A stretch of 64,000 bases of DNA from Polytrichum commune (taxonomy: Eukaryota; Streptophyta; Polytrichopsida; Polytrichales; Polytrichaceae): NCBI GenBank assembly GCA_950295325.1, contig OX485803.1, forward strand, positions 22,506,001 to 22,570,000, given 5' to 3'. A model generated the notes under the pieces. The model was not told where the DNA came from. It worked only from the letters and a program-made list of their open reading frames with translations, and made no database searches. Numbering within the stretch: position 1 is the stretch's first letter; every line of letters begins with the position of its first letter. This document shows, piece by piece, positions 12,801-26,457 of this stretch. The position numbers and the translations under genes were made by a program.

Positions 12801-15800
12801 TTGGAGATCCTAAGATCTGTGCAGAGGGCCGCAAGGATCTTTTCGAGTGGGTAGCAAGGCATGTGGCAAAGCATGGCGATCAGCCTGTTCTGTTACAATT
12901 AACAAAACCCATATCTATGGCGCTACAGGTACTTATTCTCATGTCCTGCTGTCATATCCTAAGTCTCTCTTTGAATTTAAGGGAATTGGTCTCATTAATA
13001 TTTCTGGATTGCACAGGACAAGTCAGTGGAGATGCGAAAAGCAGCTGAGGCATGCTTGGTGGAGATGATTAGAGTTTTTGACCTCGATCCGGTATGCCCC
13101 TATCATACTGATTCCTATGCGATTCTTTATGAGAATATGAAGGACAAGTATTACTATAATGGACGTTCATTTTGTCAGTCCCAGTTCAATTGTCTATCTA
13201 ATAACATTCTTGGACTGGTAGGTGTTTGTTCTCAATTACAGTTTCTGCAATGTATACATCCCAGAGCTTCTTGGCAACTGTTACATAACATGTGTTGCTC
13301 ATCGGTGTGTCTCATGCTGTACAGGTTATTAAGTCAGCCAAAGGTGTACAGGGATCAGCCCTAGCAGCGTTGCAGTCTGTATTTGAACACCAACGATCCT
13401 CCAGTATGTTTCAAAGCCAGCTTGTGTGTGGTGTTGTGTATTCTTGGTTGCTTTCTCTGAGAGCTGTTTGGATAACCTTTTATGTGCAGGTTATGCCCAG
13501 TACAAAGTGATTTAGTGGATGTTCACTTCGGAATCATATTTCAGATGTGTAGTTATTGCTATTGTGGGTCATTGACAATCATTTTCTTGTAACATATGGA
13601 GTGGAATTGAAAACCCTGTAGTGTGGGCTTTGTCATATATTGCACACTAATTGGGTAGTACTCGTTTGTATTGGTGTTAGCTTCCATATCTGCTACCTGG
13701 AGACAGTAACTTATGACTGCATATCATGTGCAGATTCTTCTGAGGATTCTTTCTCTATGAGCACTAGCTCAAAAGCTGCTCCTAAAGGAGCTCTTTCTGA
13801 GGTCCGAACGTCCAGCCGAGGTGCTGCAACTCTTGGCCGTGGAGCAGCTGCAGTAAGTTTTGAGTATTTTGAAAATTATTTTAATGGAAGGCATAGTGCT
13901 TGCGTTTTGTGAAATTTGTACTCTACTCATAGTGTAGAAGATGGCTTATCTTTGCTATTTGCAGCTTTATTTAGTGTATATATTTATTATGTGGTGCAGT
14001 TCAGCCTCATAGGCTTTTTTCTGTGAGAACAAAATGTACTTTAGATTCAGAGATGTCGATTCAGAGATTCGTTCTTGTCAATCCAGAATGTCTTGGCTAC
14101 AGCTGTTCTGTTTGGTTGTTATCAGAGGCAGTCAGGGACGAAGAATACAAAAACTTCAGCTGCCTTAGCTGCAGAAGCTCATGATGCAGCAATCCAAGGA
14201 CAAGCGCTTTTCAATTTGAAAGATTCACACAAGGTCCAGTTATCTATGGACAATTTTGGATGGGTTTGCAATTGTACTTTCTGTAGTTGGTTTGATATTT
14301 CTGAGGAATACCAGATTATTTATTGTCAGTGTGGAGGTCTATTTTGTATGGGCATTTTTGTATTGAACACTATCTGCAGCCTCAACCTGAAGGGCTTCAT
14401 TTACTTTCTTCGGACACACCTCATTTCTGGAAAAAGACCTTTTGTTGTTGTTCTGAAAGTAGTCTTTCTTGTCTCTTTGCCAGGGTGAAAGAGAAAGATT
14501 GGGTTTTCGAAAGCACAAGTTTGATGACCCTGCTAGAAGAGAACAACCACAGGATATAGAGGTACTCAACTATACTTTGTTAAGATGGTTGGAGTGAGTG
14601 AGTTTATTTATGTCTCGGTGCTCTTTTGAGCAGGTTATTGCCCACTGGGGTTGCATATAGTGAATTTTTGTTTTTTGTGCTTTCTTTACCTACTGCTTTG
14701 ACCTTAACAATGGAAGATATCTTACATTGAACGTGATGATATTTGTGGGACCTATAGGTTGATGTTGTCAGATTTTTCCGAGAAGACGTGCATAAGAGAC
14801 TCTTAAGCCCAGACTTCAAGAAGCAAATTGAAGGCCTTGAGTTGCTTCAAAGGGTCTGTTTTCAACCATGTCTCGGATAGATTTTGATGCCCTTGTTTTT
14901 CAAAAGTGAGGATAGCATAAATTGGCAATATGAATTTCAATGTACTTTCAAATTGTCTTATGGAAGGCATGTATTCTGATATTTGGTAAGATACCTTCAA
15001 TATGTTCATGTTTCACCCCTCACTTCCACCTTATTGTCAAGAGCGTTGGTTCTTCTGACTGACTTTCATTGGTTGTCTTTGTCCAGGCTATTCCAACTCA
15101 GATCAAAGAGATTATTGAAGTCCTGGATGTGATTTTCCGATGGAGCTCTATACGGTTTGGTGAATCAAATACCACTTGCCTGTTGAAGGTGAGATCATAT
15201 ATTGGCAGCTAGAACTGTGTTAGATATTTTGTCAATTGTAGTCTAAATTTGTGGAATTGGTCTGAAAGTATTTAAAACCCTTGTGGTAGGTGGGACTCCT
15301 AAACCCAATTCATTTAATTCCTATCCCCTGACCAAAAGTTCTGCCAATTGCAACCATAGACACACTGCCTTCAGGAACTTGAAGTTAAATCTTGATTTGG
15401 ATCTTGTGGCTGTTCAGATTATCGACTTTCTGTTTGATTTAGTGGAGGGTTTGAAGGGCGAGGCGTATATGTTCAGCGAATTTGAAGCAAGTATCTTGTT
15501 CCCATGTCTGGTGGAAAAGGTATTTATCATCCTTCATCTTGTTTGTGGGTTCCAAAGTTCTTAATTTGACCAAGTTATCGGATTCGATGCACATGCTGTT
15601 GTAGAAATCTGTTGGAGAATTGTGGAAGCTAATCTTATGTCACTTGGTTCTTTTTTCAGTCTGGGCATAATATTGAGAAGGTTCGGGAGAAAATCAGGGA
15701 GTTGACGAGGCTTTTGTGCTCCATATATCCTGCATCAAAAGTATTTTGTTTCATGATTGAGGGTCTCAAGTCGAAGAACAACCGCACCAGGATTGAGTGT

Positions 15801-18800
15801 GTAGAGAATGTGGAGTTCATGATAGAGCAGTGTGGAATTGAGGTAATGTGTGACTCTTTGTAAACCTGATGTCTTTGTTGCTTTGAAAATTATGTCTTGA
15901 TGAAGTTTCAACATAATGGTCTCTGGGAATCATTTTCTTGATTCTTACTTTTCAATCTATTGTTACCTAGCTCACAATTATCTTCTCTTTAAGCAGATTG
16001 TTGGCTCCACAAAGTCATTGCAGTCCATTGCTGCATTTACCGTAGAAAGGGATGGTGATATTCGAAAAGCAGCTCTTCAAACTCTTGCAACGGCATACAA
16101 AGTTCTTGGTATTCAACTGGCATCTCAATAATTATACTGGCATTACACTCAATTATATTATATGGCAGACCATGCTGACTGTCATTTCTATCTCCATGTG
16201 TTGTGTTCAATGTCAAAATCCTGTACTTAACTTATTATTATATTGCAGGTGAGGATATTTGGAGATTTGTGGGGAAGCTGTCTAGTGCGCAGAAAGGGGT
16301 AATGGATGAGAAGTTCAAGTGGACGGTAAGCAGCATTTTCTGCCATTTTACAATTTCATTAGTTCTAAATTACAACATAGCCCATACAGAAACTGTTATT
16401 GCCAAAGTAGAGTGCTATTGGCTGAAGTTCCTATTACTACCAATTTAAGTATTGGCAGGATTGCTTAAGGGGTGAATTTTAATTAGTTGAATTTTTTTAC
16501 GTGAGAGCTTTCTCAGTCATTTTACTTCAATGGTTATAAAGGCCAGACTACATTGACTATGAACAGTATTTCCAGTTTAAAAAGGAGCCTCTGTCAGGGA
16601 TGAGAGCGTCTATGTCTGTTCTGTGAAGGTATCAACTTGTGAAGGACTGTATTCAAGAATATGTTGCATTGTTTGTGTAATGTAGTGCAGGTTCAGGGTC
16701 TTAAGTTCAGGGATGCGTTATCTAGCAACTATGTTGCATTGTATGTTTTGTATGTTGCATTGTATGTTACATTATATGTTACACTACCATTGTTTGCATC
16801 CCTGAGATTACATTCACATTCAAAAGCTTTGGGTTGGCAATCTCGAAATCAGGCACGGGAAATGGATAAGCGAAGAGAAGGAAAACCTGGTGAAGCTAGA
16901 GCAGGGGAGGCAAGAGCTGTGGAGGCAAGAGCAGATGAAGGGAGAGCTGCTTTAAGGCGCTCTGCTGTGGACACCAGGTTAGTCATAAAGCAGTGGTTCA
17001 CATTCTCTTGTGTCCATTTTTCCAGAGATAAGACATAGATCAAGGGTCCTGGTACCTTTTCGCTAGTGACAAGAGATTTATTGGTGAATATAGTTCACAT
17101 GAGAAAATCAAAGGTAGTGTAGTGCAGGTTGAGTGTCTAATTTCAAGGGGTTTTGTTTCATATTTATACTTTCAGAAATTAAAACATCAAATAAAAGCCT
17201 TATCCTTGTTTTTGGCAAAGGTCTTCTTTTTCCTGCGATGGATTTTGTTTCCAGGATTTTATGGAGTCTTTGTTGAGCCCATGGGGAAATAGAAACCAGT
17301 AGTTTTTGCTACTAAAACCGAGCTCTAATATCTAGTGGTTTTTACTACTAAGGTCTCCAACCACTCAAATATTTGCTAAGATTTCATTGCTTGAAACCTA
17401 TTTTGTTGTCTCTTAGAGTAGCATTGGTTTTCGTTTCTGAACTTGAGTTGAAATAAATGCCTCCTACTCCTTCACATTTCAGTTCTGGAACAAGTAATGG
17501 GCACATAGAGGCTGCAATTGAGGTGCCACATGGAAATATTCGACAATCTAGTCCATTAGACTGGAATGAAGCACTGGACATCATCAACAATGCAACATCT
17601 TCTGAGCAGGTGACTGTCTATCTGTTTTTTTCTTATAGTTTTTCTTATATAAGTGGCTTAATTCTAGCCAGCATGGAATTGAAAGTATTCATCACAATTA
17701 CTTTGTCTTACTGGAATTTTGCATGGATATTTATCATTTCTTTTTGTTCGGATATGAATGTCTTGGTCATACATCAAAAGCACTCTTGAGACTTTCATAA
17801 TCCCTGCATATAAACATCTTCAGTCCATCATTTTTGAGGCTTCGCGCTGGAAAATGTCTTGTGTTCTGATGTTGGATATATGTTTTGCAGGTTGTTGATG
17901 GACTGAAGCTAGTGTGTCATGAGTTGGCAAAAGCTGCTGGAGATCCAGAGAGTGGGGCGCTTGATGAACTTGCTAAAGATGCTGACCTTCTTGTCACTAC
18001 TCTTTTTGTCAAGGTAAATGCAATTGTTTTTCTGAAATAGTGGGATACATGTGTATATCCTAGAATTGGTTAGGAAGGATTACCAACAAATGGAAGTGAA
18101 AATGTATAGCCTCTCTGGACAAATGGAGTAAGTTTCATGGGCAGATAAATCAGCACTTTAGAAGAAAAATTTAAATACTTTTCTTCGAAGGCTTTTTTGG
18201 AGAGAGCTTTGATATGTGAATACATCTGCTTTCCAATTGCGAGTGTCATTGTGTAGACTATGCTACATATTTTTGCCAATCATTGTTGCTTATGTGTCTG
18301 CTTTGGCTCTAGAGAAAGTCACTAGATTCTGATAAGTTTCTACTGTTTATGACTCAAGTTTACTTTCAATTAAATGGATTTCTTGAGTCCTGTATGGGAC
18401 TTCATGGATGCTATAAGTTCAGGTCTGCATATCAAAGAGCAGGAATCTTAGGTCCTTTTTTGAGGCGTTTGTTTCTTCACTTCAAAAACCTTGGTTGCAA
18501 TTTCTGCATGCTTTTGCCATCATACATTGTGGAATTCTTTGTTCAGTTTAATTAATGGACACATGTACATGGTTCATGATTGCATCAGGTCACTACAACA
18601 TTCAACCTGGGTCTTGCTGGGGCTTCATCCAGGTCTTGTAAATATGTGCTGAACACACTTATGCAGGTAAGATAGTTACACTTAAGAAAGTCATGCTTTT
18701 GTTTCGTTTTTTCCCTGAATAAGGTCATTACTATGGAGTTGGTACTATGCTGTTTTGCATTGTTACTTATATATTGATGAAATGTGTCTTACCTTTGTAG

Positions 18801-21750
18801 ACGTTCCAAGTGAAGAAACTAGCGAGGGGGGTCAAGGAAGGCACTCTGCACAATCTTATCACGGAGCTTCTTCTTTGGCTCTTGGATGAGCGAGTTCTTA
18901 TGATGGATGACGGTAGTCAACTATTGAAGGCTATGAATGTGTTGATGCTCAAGATACTGGTGAGAATACATATTTAAGGTGTTTCAGACGCAATAGAATT
19001 TTTTTATAGAAATACATGCTCTCTTAAGAATGTGGTTTACTATGTCAGTGCCGAATAGATATGTAAAATCAATTTCATTTGTCTGCTGTGTTTCAGGAAA
19101 ATGCCGATCGCACATCAGCTTTCATAGTATTGATTTACCTACTCCGACCAGTGGGCTCATCCAAGTTTGCTGGTCTTGCAAAACAAGGGGCAGCAATAGT
19201 TAGAAATCAAAAATTCCTTGACCTGGTTGTGAAGTGCCTCATCAAGCTTACCAAGGTAATGCTAAAAGGCAATTGTGTTCAGTTCTATATTATCTAAATT
19301 CAATTGTGGTGTATTTGTTCTTGCATAGGTACCCTCTCCATGGGCATGGTTTTTTGGTGAAGGAAACTTGTGCAGATTCCTGCATTCTAATGAATTCTCT
19401 TACTTTCAGGTGCTAGGCTCTACTTTACTTGAAGTAGACCTTGACCGAATACTGCAGAGTATTCATGAGTACTTTGAAGAGTTGGGGATGGCAGAAATAA
19501 GGAAAAGGCAAGTGAATCAGAAGCATCTTCTTGCTCCTATTCATTCCAAATGCTTCTCTCCTGTGCATTTGATTCAAGTTATATCTGCTAGACAATTGCA
19601 ATGTGAATCAAAATGAACAAAACAGATGTTCCCACAGAAGTCCTCAATGTTCCATGACTAACAAGATGTACTGGTCATCTGTATTACTATACTAAGTGTG
19701 TGATCTGGTTCATAAAGCAGAGCTGGAGCAGATGACAAGCCTCTCCGCATGGTGAAGACGTTGTTGCATGAACTTGTAAAGCTTCGTGGGACTGCAATCA
19801 AAGGCCATCTATCATTAGTGCCAATTGATCTGGAGCCACAGCCAATAATTCTTGCTTACATTGACCTCAATCTTCAGGTGCTACATTGAAATTAATAATT
19901 CTTTGGTTAGAAGCTTTTGTTAGATAGGACTAGCACTTCGTATGAGGAGTGTTCTGTACAGTATGAGTTACTTGTTGCACTTCAGTTGTCAAGAATTATA
20001 TTCGGAGTCTGCCAATAAACATTTGTACACAAGGACGTAGTGAAGTTCCTTGGTAGAACTTTCCTGGCATAGTAGTGATAAATTTGCATTGAGCAACAGA
20101 GTGTATGTGATCAGTTGTGGCCTTCACAACAACAGCTTAATTCATTCTTGTTGATTCGACAAAAGAGAACATGTCTCAGTTTGAAATTTTCACAATGGTA
20201 ATTTTCAAATACGAGCAATTTCTTGGTTACTTTCTTTGTACACAGGTTGTGCTATCTTAATTTTTGAGCACTGGGTGTACAATTGTATGGCTTCTTGTAG
20301 ACGTTGGGAACTGTTGGCCAGACACAGTGGTCTGGAGCAACCAACGGAGGTTCATCTCCTTCAAATCACTCTGCCGAGGCTCAGCTGAAAGTAAGTCATT
20401 TTCTACTTTGTGAAATGGACTCAGAATTTCCTACAATATGTCCAACTGGTTGCAAATGGTCAGAAGACAAGCTGTTCCAGATATTCATCTCTTGTATCTC
20501 GGTTGGTTGAATACTGTGCAGCAAGAGCTGGCTGCAGTTTTCAAGAAAATTGGAGATAAGCAAACGTGCACAATTGGGCTCTATGAGTTGTATCGCATCA
20601 CTCAGCTTTACCCACAGGTGTGTGAATTGCTTTTCAAAAAGCATTGTTATTTTCGCCAATCAGTGTTGTCCAAACTGATGTTGGTTGGTTCCAGCAGTAG
20701 TCATCTTCCCTGGAGGTCATTCGTGTGTTTAAAATGATGTCTGAGGAAAGACCTCCTTGTGGCAGGTCGATATATTTTCCCAACTTCAAAATGCGAGTGA
20801 AGCATTTCGAACGTACATCAGCGATGGCATTGCACAGGTGAACCTTTTAAGTTCTGTTTGGTTCTGGTTCTGAATATCTGAGACACCACCATACAGACCG
20901 AGCGTTGCAGGCGGTGTGGCAAGTGATTTGGAGCATTGCATGTAGGATAGTGGTTAAACCTTCTGGAGGCTGTTGTCCAGTTCTCGTTCAGACTATTCTC
21001 TTAAAACAATTTTTGGGCTCTTCAATTTGCGCAGATGGAAAAGAATGCCGCAGCTGGTAGAACTTTTGGAAGCATACCAGTTGCTACACCTCCTCCTGTA
21101 TCATCTTCTGCAGTTACACAATCCAAGCCTGCAACTTCATTTCAACTTCGCAGCAGGGGCCAGGGTCTGGGAATGGAAACAAGCAGCTCTCATGGTCTGC
21201 ATGGCTTTGGAGATGAAACTGGATCCGTATATATGGGTCTTGATGCAAAATCAACAGACTCCTCTGAAATGTTGCCCCTGAAATCCTCAGCTGGCCACAA
21301 TGTGATGGTAGTTTCACAAGGTAAGGGTACATCGTCTTGACTAGTGTGAGAACCTTCTCTTTTGTCAATGTGACCATAAAGGTTATTCTGCCGTGGCATT
21401 CTGTACCAAAGTTGGCATTTGCTCTCTGGTAATCTCTTGTGTTTCTGGAACTGCTGTAACATAAAGGAAATGATTGATTTCCAGGGCCAGGGGATCTGAA
21501 ATCCCACACACCAGCTATGGGAGGAACGTTAGATGCAATTAGGGAGAGGATGAAAAGCATACAGGCTGCTGCAACTGGAGCTGGAAATCCCAACGTGTCT
21601 GGCAATGGCACATTATCCTCCCGCTCAAGTGGAGAATTGGTTCTGCCAGGTGGGCATCCCTCAGAGGACAAGGCACTTTCTGGCCTGCAAGCGCGCATGG
21701 AGAGGCTGAAAACTGGGGGAGGGTTGGAATTTGAGATAACTCAAAGATGA
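806..21750 (+). CDS. MOR1: MOR1/GEM1: XMAP215-family TOG-domain microtubule polymerase (53 exons)
   Basis: Cytoplasmic microtubule polymerase that binds tubulin through TOG arrays and controls cortical, spindle and phragmoplast microtubules (known for the family). The rebuilt protein is about 2015 aa; Arabidopsis MOR1 is slightly under 2000. It starts MSEDDKLLKEAKK and ends GLQARMERLKTGGG, both family hallmarks. Approximate layout: TOG1 1-230, TOG2 265-500, TOG3 592-820, TOG4 850-1075, TOG5 1150-1405, then the plant C-terminal region. Exons, all in frame: 806-965, 3202-3307, 4228-4351, 4637-4716, 4822-4999, 5147-5211, 5453-5535, 5643-5728, 6241-6354, 6602-6721, 6871-6973, 7112-7248, 7399-7464, 7699-7813, 8142-8188, 8356-8430, 8570-8683, 8865-8970, 9294-9406, 9624-9711, 9982-10082, 10239-10346, 10813-10918, 11041-11120, 11230-11373, 11523-11598, 11784-11908, 12108-12218, 12779-12928, 13017-13091, 13325-13403, 13734-13852, 14126-14233, 14484-14561, 14758-14853, 15087-15188, 15418-15519, 15660-15842, 15997-16108, 16249-16325, 16853-16977, 17483-17609, 17891-18013, 18589-18666, 18801-18959, 19097-19255, 19410-19507, 19721-19877, 20301-20390, 20522-20617, 20766-20837, 21035-21320, 21485-21750. 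The 47-bp exon at 8142 is the least certain. Introns 2 and 47 use GC donors. Intron 1 (2.2 kb) is the longest. Confidence 0.96.
966..3201 (+). other. Long first intron of MOR1
   Basis: This 2.2-kb intron is the longest in the gene. It has a GTAAAT donor after exon 1 and a TGCAG acceptor before the exon encoding the residues that follow EFG. It contains a short direct repeat (CATTTGAAACCAAGATGACA, near 2905 and 2936). I see no exon-like or RNA-gene-like sequence inside it. Long first introns of plant housekeeping genes often enhance expression; that role here is inference. Confidence 0.7.
3308..4227 (+). other. GC-AG intron 2 of MOR1
   Basis: The exon ends GCTAGCAG and the intron begins GCATGT. 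Joining AG to the first base of the next exon (A, then TATGCTAAG) makes the Arg-Tyr-Ala-Lys sequence expected in TOG1. The nearest GT (3311) would put a stop codon within three codons. The non-canonical GC donor is therefore the only join that keeps the conserved protein. Confidence 0.8.
19508..19720 (+). other. GC-AG intron 47 of MOR1
   Basis: The exon ends AGGAAAAG and the intron starts GCAAGTG, the textbook GC-donor consensus. The acceptor is AAAGCAG at 19720. The join makes the Arg-Lys-Arg-Ala-Gly-Ala-Asp-Asp-Lys-Pro run conserved in MOR1 proteins. Confidence 0.85.
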
Positions 21751-23813
21751 TTGTTGAGTAGCAGTTGTTGTGGAACCAGTAGGTGTAAGGTGGTTTGCAA
21801 TTGTATTTTGGGCACTACAAAGGTGGGTCTCCGACTGAGACACCTTTTTCTATTAGATGTGCCTTTCATCAATTCCTTTGATGTTAGGTACTGCTATGGT
21901 AGATGGATCAGTACCTGATTTGTGTACCATTCTCTTGTTAAGCTTGATTTGATAAGAGTAGGATTTATGGAGGACAGCAAACTGCTGTACTTCTCGTAGT
22001 ATTTAGGTCCAATGAGGCTTTACACGGTACTTTTGCTACACTCGGCATGGGCTGCATGGTGAAAGGTTGTGGTTTCACCATTCATATTCATGCCTAGGTC
22101 GTGATGTAATTCTTAGTTAAGGTGGTCTAATTTCGAGATTGATATTGGCGAACAGAGGAATTGATCTGCTTTAATAATCTGTTGGTTCTATGAAATTCTA
22201 TTCTCTCGGAATTTCCAATTTCTAGCGTTCAAATTTTGAACACTACCAACATTGGTTTGTACGATTTTGGGGCTCTACGCTTTAGAACAGGAACTGCCTG
22301 TGTGATCTCAGCAGCCATACTGCATCGTATTTGAATAGTATTGTAGGATGGCTTGCAGAGAAATTGGTTTATCAGAAAGTTGAAATCTGAACTGCGCTCT
22401 AAGGTTTTGGAGAACCCTGGGTTAACAATTTGACAAATCCGAAACGTGGATGGCCATCTTTGTAAACCCCTTGCGAAGCTTTCCACCTCTAATCTTGACC
22501 CATTGGTGTCCTTATTTGGTGTCAACTTGTAAGTTGCATGCAACCTCAAGTTCCCACCTCACTTCTAACTTAGCCAGGATCAAGTTTCTCAAAAGCATAT
22601 TTCTCTTTGGAACCTTGTAATCCCAGGTTTTGCAAACAACTCGGCTTTTGGCAGAGCAATTTCAATGTCGAAGGGTAGCTCTCAAAATTGATGACACAAT
22701 GCTGACATACCTGACATGCTTCTAAACTAATCTAATCCAATGTGTTTGTTGAAGTGCAATTCTAAAGTGTGTTGATGATACAGGGTCAGTGGTTTCCTAC
22801 AACCGGCAAGAATTAGTTACACAGCTTTTAGCATTCTACAGGGGTTGTTTGACAATGGAGCACCCAATCCCATCCTGCATTCTGGAGCTTAGACACTTCG
22901 CCAAATTGGAAAGGCTAAAACCTCCATGGAATAACCTCCATGAGCTAGCAGTGTGTCATTTTTAGGCAAATCTTGGTCACAAACCACCTGATCGCCAACT
23001 GTATTTATCATGCAACTTCTATCCAACTGTAAATGCCTGTGTAACTTCTAATCCAGCCCCAAAGTTGGCGGCACCATCTCAAAATCACATAAAATCTGAA
23101 ACTGTGAAGAACACATGAGGAATCCATGTAGGTGTTGCTGTCCAAAGAAAATGGGCAACACCAGTGCAGAAGCTCTTCATGAAAAATCGCTTGGAGCTTC
23201 TAGAGAAGTGTCACTGAGTGATTCTTGAACCTTTCTGTTTCTGTAGAAGGAGATGCAAATGAGTAGCGGCACTAACAATATGCATTGTCACACCATAATT
23301 CAACTCTTAAATCTGAAGTTCATCCACACAACTTGACTCAAACAGCCGCCTATTTCCATCAGATTCTCCATGCCCATTCAATGTTTGTACTCATAAAACC
23401 TTCAGAGCTCTAAAACCTCTTGTACTGGTTATATATATTTGTGGTATTGAAATATAGATAGGTTTTTTGTGCACCTGCACATTGTTGTTTTCCTTGTTTA
23501 TATTTATTTGGGACTTTGCTGAGGGTGAGTTTTCATGTAGGCCGCTTGCCCACTAGATTCTAGAGAATAGTGGGCTCGAGGTGTTCTCTTGTAGATTAGC
23601 ACAAATTGTCAAGCAACCACATTCTAGTGGCCTACTAGAATGTGGAAGGTTGTAGACATGGTCTGCTAGACTTCCATGTGTCCATTAAAGCAGTCTTAAC
23701 CTACAAGTACTGGTCATTGAACGATTTGAAGACCAGTGGTCTAGAAGTCCATCCTTGGTTACCTGGAGGAGGAGGTTAGTAGGTGGGCCCGGATTTGAGA
23801 AGATGAGAGTAGT
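21751..23813. other. MOR1 3' UTR and unassigned intergenic DNA
   Basis: The first few hundred bases after the MOR1 stop are T-rich and probably 3' UTR (to about 22.2 kb, inferred). The rest contains no frame resembling a protein and no RNA gene that I recognise. A 35-bp stretch starting GGGTGAGTTTTCATGTAGG at 23524 is similar to one at 49541 just after family X copy B. That suggests a dispersed repeat end. Confidence 0.4.
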
Positions 23814-24186
23814 TACACTAATATGATATTTAGTGTCACCAATTCTAATTGTCTTGCTCATTACTAATTGTAAATTGTGGTATTGTGTCACCAACACTAA
23901 ATATTAAGCTTACATTATTTGTCATTCTTGTAATTTATTGGGGGGATTAAAGATTTATAGAGTTGTAATTACTTTCACTTACCAAGTGATTTTTCATCCA
24001 TTTTCAATCGTCCATGACAATATTTCATCACAAGTTGTTGACAAGAGAAGGTAAGGTTTTGGCCAACGATGATACTCATCCATCATCCATGACAAGAATT
24101 GTTCACTTATTCATAAAAAGTGTCATATGAAAAGTTACCATTGTGACATTAAATACCATATCACACTAAATATCATAATTAGTGTA
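23814..24186. mobile_element. MITE-like element, copy 1 (TIR TACACTAATATGATATTTAG)
   Basis: Non-autonomous element of about 373 bp. The left end reads TACACTAA-ATGATATTTAGTG. The right end, reverse-complemented, reads the same with one extra T, so there are about 23 near-perfect terminal inverted bases. The terminal sequence is itself almost palindromic. A related copy lies at 56857-57205 and shares internal blocks (GTGTCACCAATTCTA, AAAGTGATTT, CCATGACAATATTT). There is no coding capacity. I could not define a target-site duplication. Confidence 0.65.
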
Positions 24187-26457
24187 GTTGGCACATAAAA
24201 ACCCTTCCTCATCATATTCCATCTATATTTGGGCGAGTTTGTCCTTATTTCCACTAGATTTTGGCAATCAAGTGCCCTACATGGAAACTCACCCTAAGCA
24301 AACTTATCCCCATGCTTACACAGTCATATTTACATGATTCTTTCATCTCAAACTTTATGAAGTTCGAAGTGGACCTCAATATGAAATTCTCTTTGTTGTT
24401 TCCATGTACGAGTGGCAACTTCAAAATCAGCCATACATGGATGATATTGACATGCAAGCACAAAAATTACACTTTGGTCACATGAATAGCGACATAAATA
24501 TGTGCCTTTAGGTTGTCTTTCACCTGCTTGAACATGATGTCACCTAAGGACAATAATATAGCACTGGCCAATGAAAGCATCCCCAAGATGACCAAGGCGT
24601 GGGAGGGAGGCTTTGATACATAACGATGATGCAACCAACACATCCACTGAGTGTACATACAAGCTAGGGTACGTAAGACGTACCCTTGTGTATGTGACAT
24701 GCAATAAGGATTGGACATGGAATAATGGCTTCATGGATACAATATAATGTTATGGAAAGCGCCAAGGTTTTGATATTGAATAATTATTTTTTTCCAAAAA
24801 AATCAAGAAGATAATTGATGCCGACAATTTCCTAGTCGAGTTATTCCAAATAAAATTGTCAATGTCCAACACTCACAATATACAAAAACTCGCAATCATT
24901 ATTGGGTTCTACCAACTTTTAGGGGCAAAGGGTGTATTTCCATTACGTGTCGATGGCACAACCTTTTCCTAGCTTGGATATCTTCATTATGTAGAGATTA
25001 TGATGGCGAAGATGCATTTGGAAGTGCATGGGTCCTTGTCTACTTCATATATAGGTTTTGTTGAGGCCTACGATGAATTCGACACTATAAATTCCTTCGT
25101 TTTGGCCTCTTGGGTGATGTTTATGTGGTGTGGTTTTGCGATGCTTTTGTTCTCCATTTGATTCTCGCCAGACAAGCAATTCCTTTGCAAATCTTGGCTG
25201 TAGTTTAGTCTCTTGTTTAGTGATAAGCAGTTACTATTGTCCTTGGTATTACATCTTAGTGTTCATGTGAATTATTTTATTTTTTCTAACACTAGTGGGG
25301 GTATATGAGGCACAATGTTTTTCCTCCATGACCAACGCACTTTGGATTGACCTTCCACCTCATCTACCTTGTGTTGGTACGTGATTCTTAGAAACATAAA
25401 GGATGCTATAAATCCCCTTCTAAAGTACCCTACACACTTGGAAAAGTTGGTATCAAAGCGCCCTAAGAATGGATGCATTTCCAAGGAGAATCAATGACAA
25501 AACATTGTTGTCATCAAGAATCTATAGCACCACTTTGATTACTTGCTTGTATCACATGAGGTGCATAGCTTGGGTAATATACATAGGGCTAGGACATATT
25601 TGTTCTTTGGTTATGTAGATGTATTATGCCCTATGGAACATTGGAACACATCTGTAACAATGAGGGCATACATCTATAGGAAAATAAAGAAAGTTAGGTA
25701 GGGCTTAAGTTGGAGATGTTTATCCAACATCTTTATATTTCATCCAATCTATGAATGGCCTACCCCAACACCCCAGGGTTTGGAGTTTGGTTTTTGAGGT
25801 TTTTTGTAACTGGAAGGGGGGGGGGGTTTCTAGAGCATGGGCTAATTATTGAGGAAAGAAGTTGGGGGAAAAGTCAACCACTTGGGATGCAATATAAGAT
25901 GAAAATTTTGTAGGCCTACTTTTTGCAAAAATTTCTTCTTGTATAAACTAACATGGTATTGCCTTTTAAATATATTTGTGGGTAGTATATGCATATTTCT
26001 ATGTATGTATATTTCCAGAATTTTCCACCGAAAAATTGTATGTAGGGGTAAGAGTTTGAAGGTGATGCACACATGTGAGTCATGTATTCAATGAAGGGTG
26101 TACCCCCAAATAATGCAAATTTTACAAAACGGAAACTATAAGTTTAGCTATGAAGCCCCTGAAAGTACACAAAGTACTTGAACCTTGGCGGTACAAAGGT
26201 GTCTTGAATGTTCCATTATGGTTCTCCATGAAAATGTGCACTAAGAATGGATGCATGTCTATCGAGAATTGAAAATGGAACCATGATGACCAAGAGTTCA
26301 TGCCACGACATAATGTTCATGAACAATTTTAGATCATATTTTCCACTCATTGTGGCTTGTAATAGAAGTTTTACAAAACATAAACCCCTTAAATATGCAC
26401 TACCTACTCGGTCAAAGTGGTACGAAGGTGAGATCACCATTCCATAAAACACAATTG
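24187..26457. other. AT-rich intergenic DNA, no gene seen
   Basis: No open frame here resembles a known protein. A G11 homopolymer run lies near 25818. A degenerate direct repeat (CTAAGAATGGATGCAT...GAGAAT) occurs near 25462 and 26240, which suggests old repeat debris. Confidence 0.4.

Noticed and set aside
21114-21698. 194-codon minus-strand frame
   Set aside because: Antisense to the last two MOR1 exons and the intron between them, which are well supported on the + strand.
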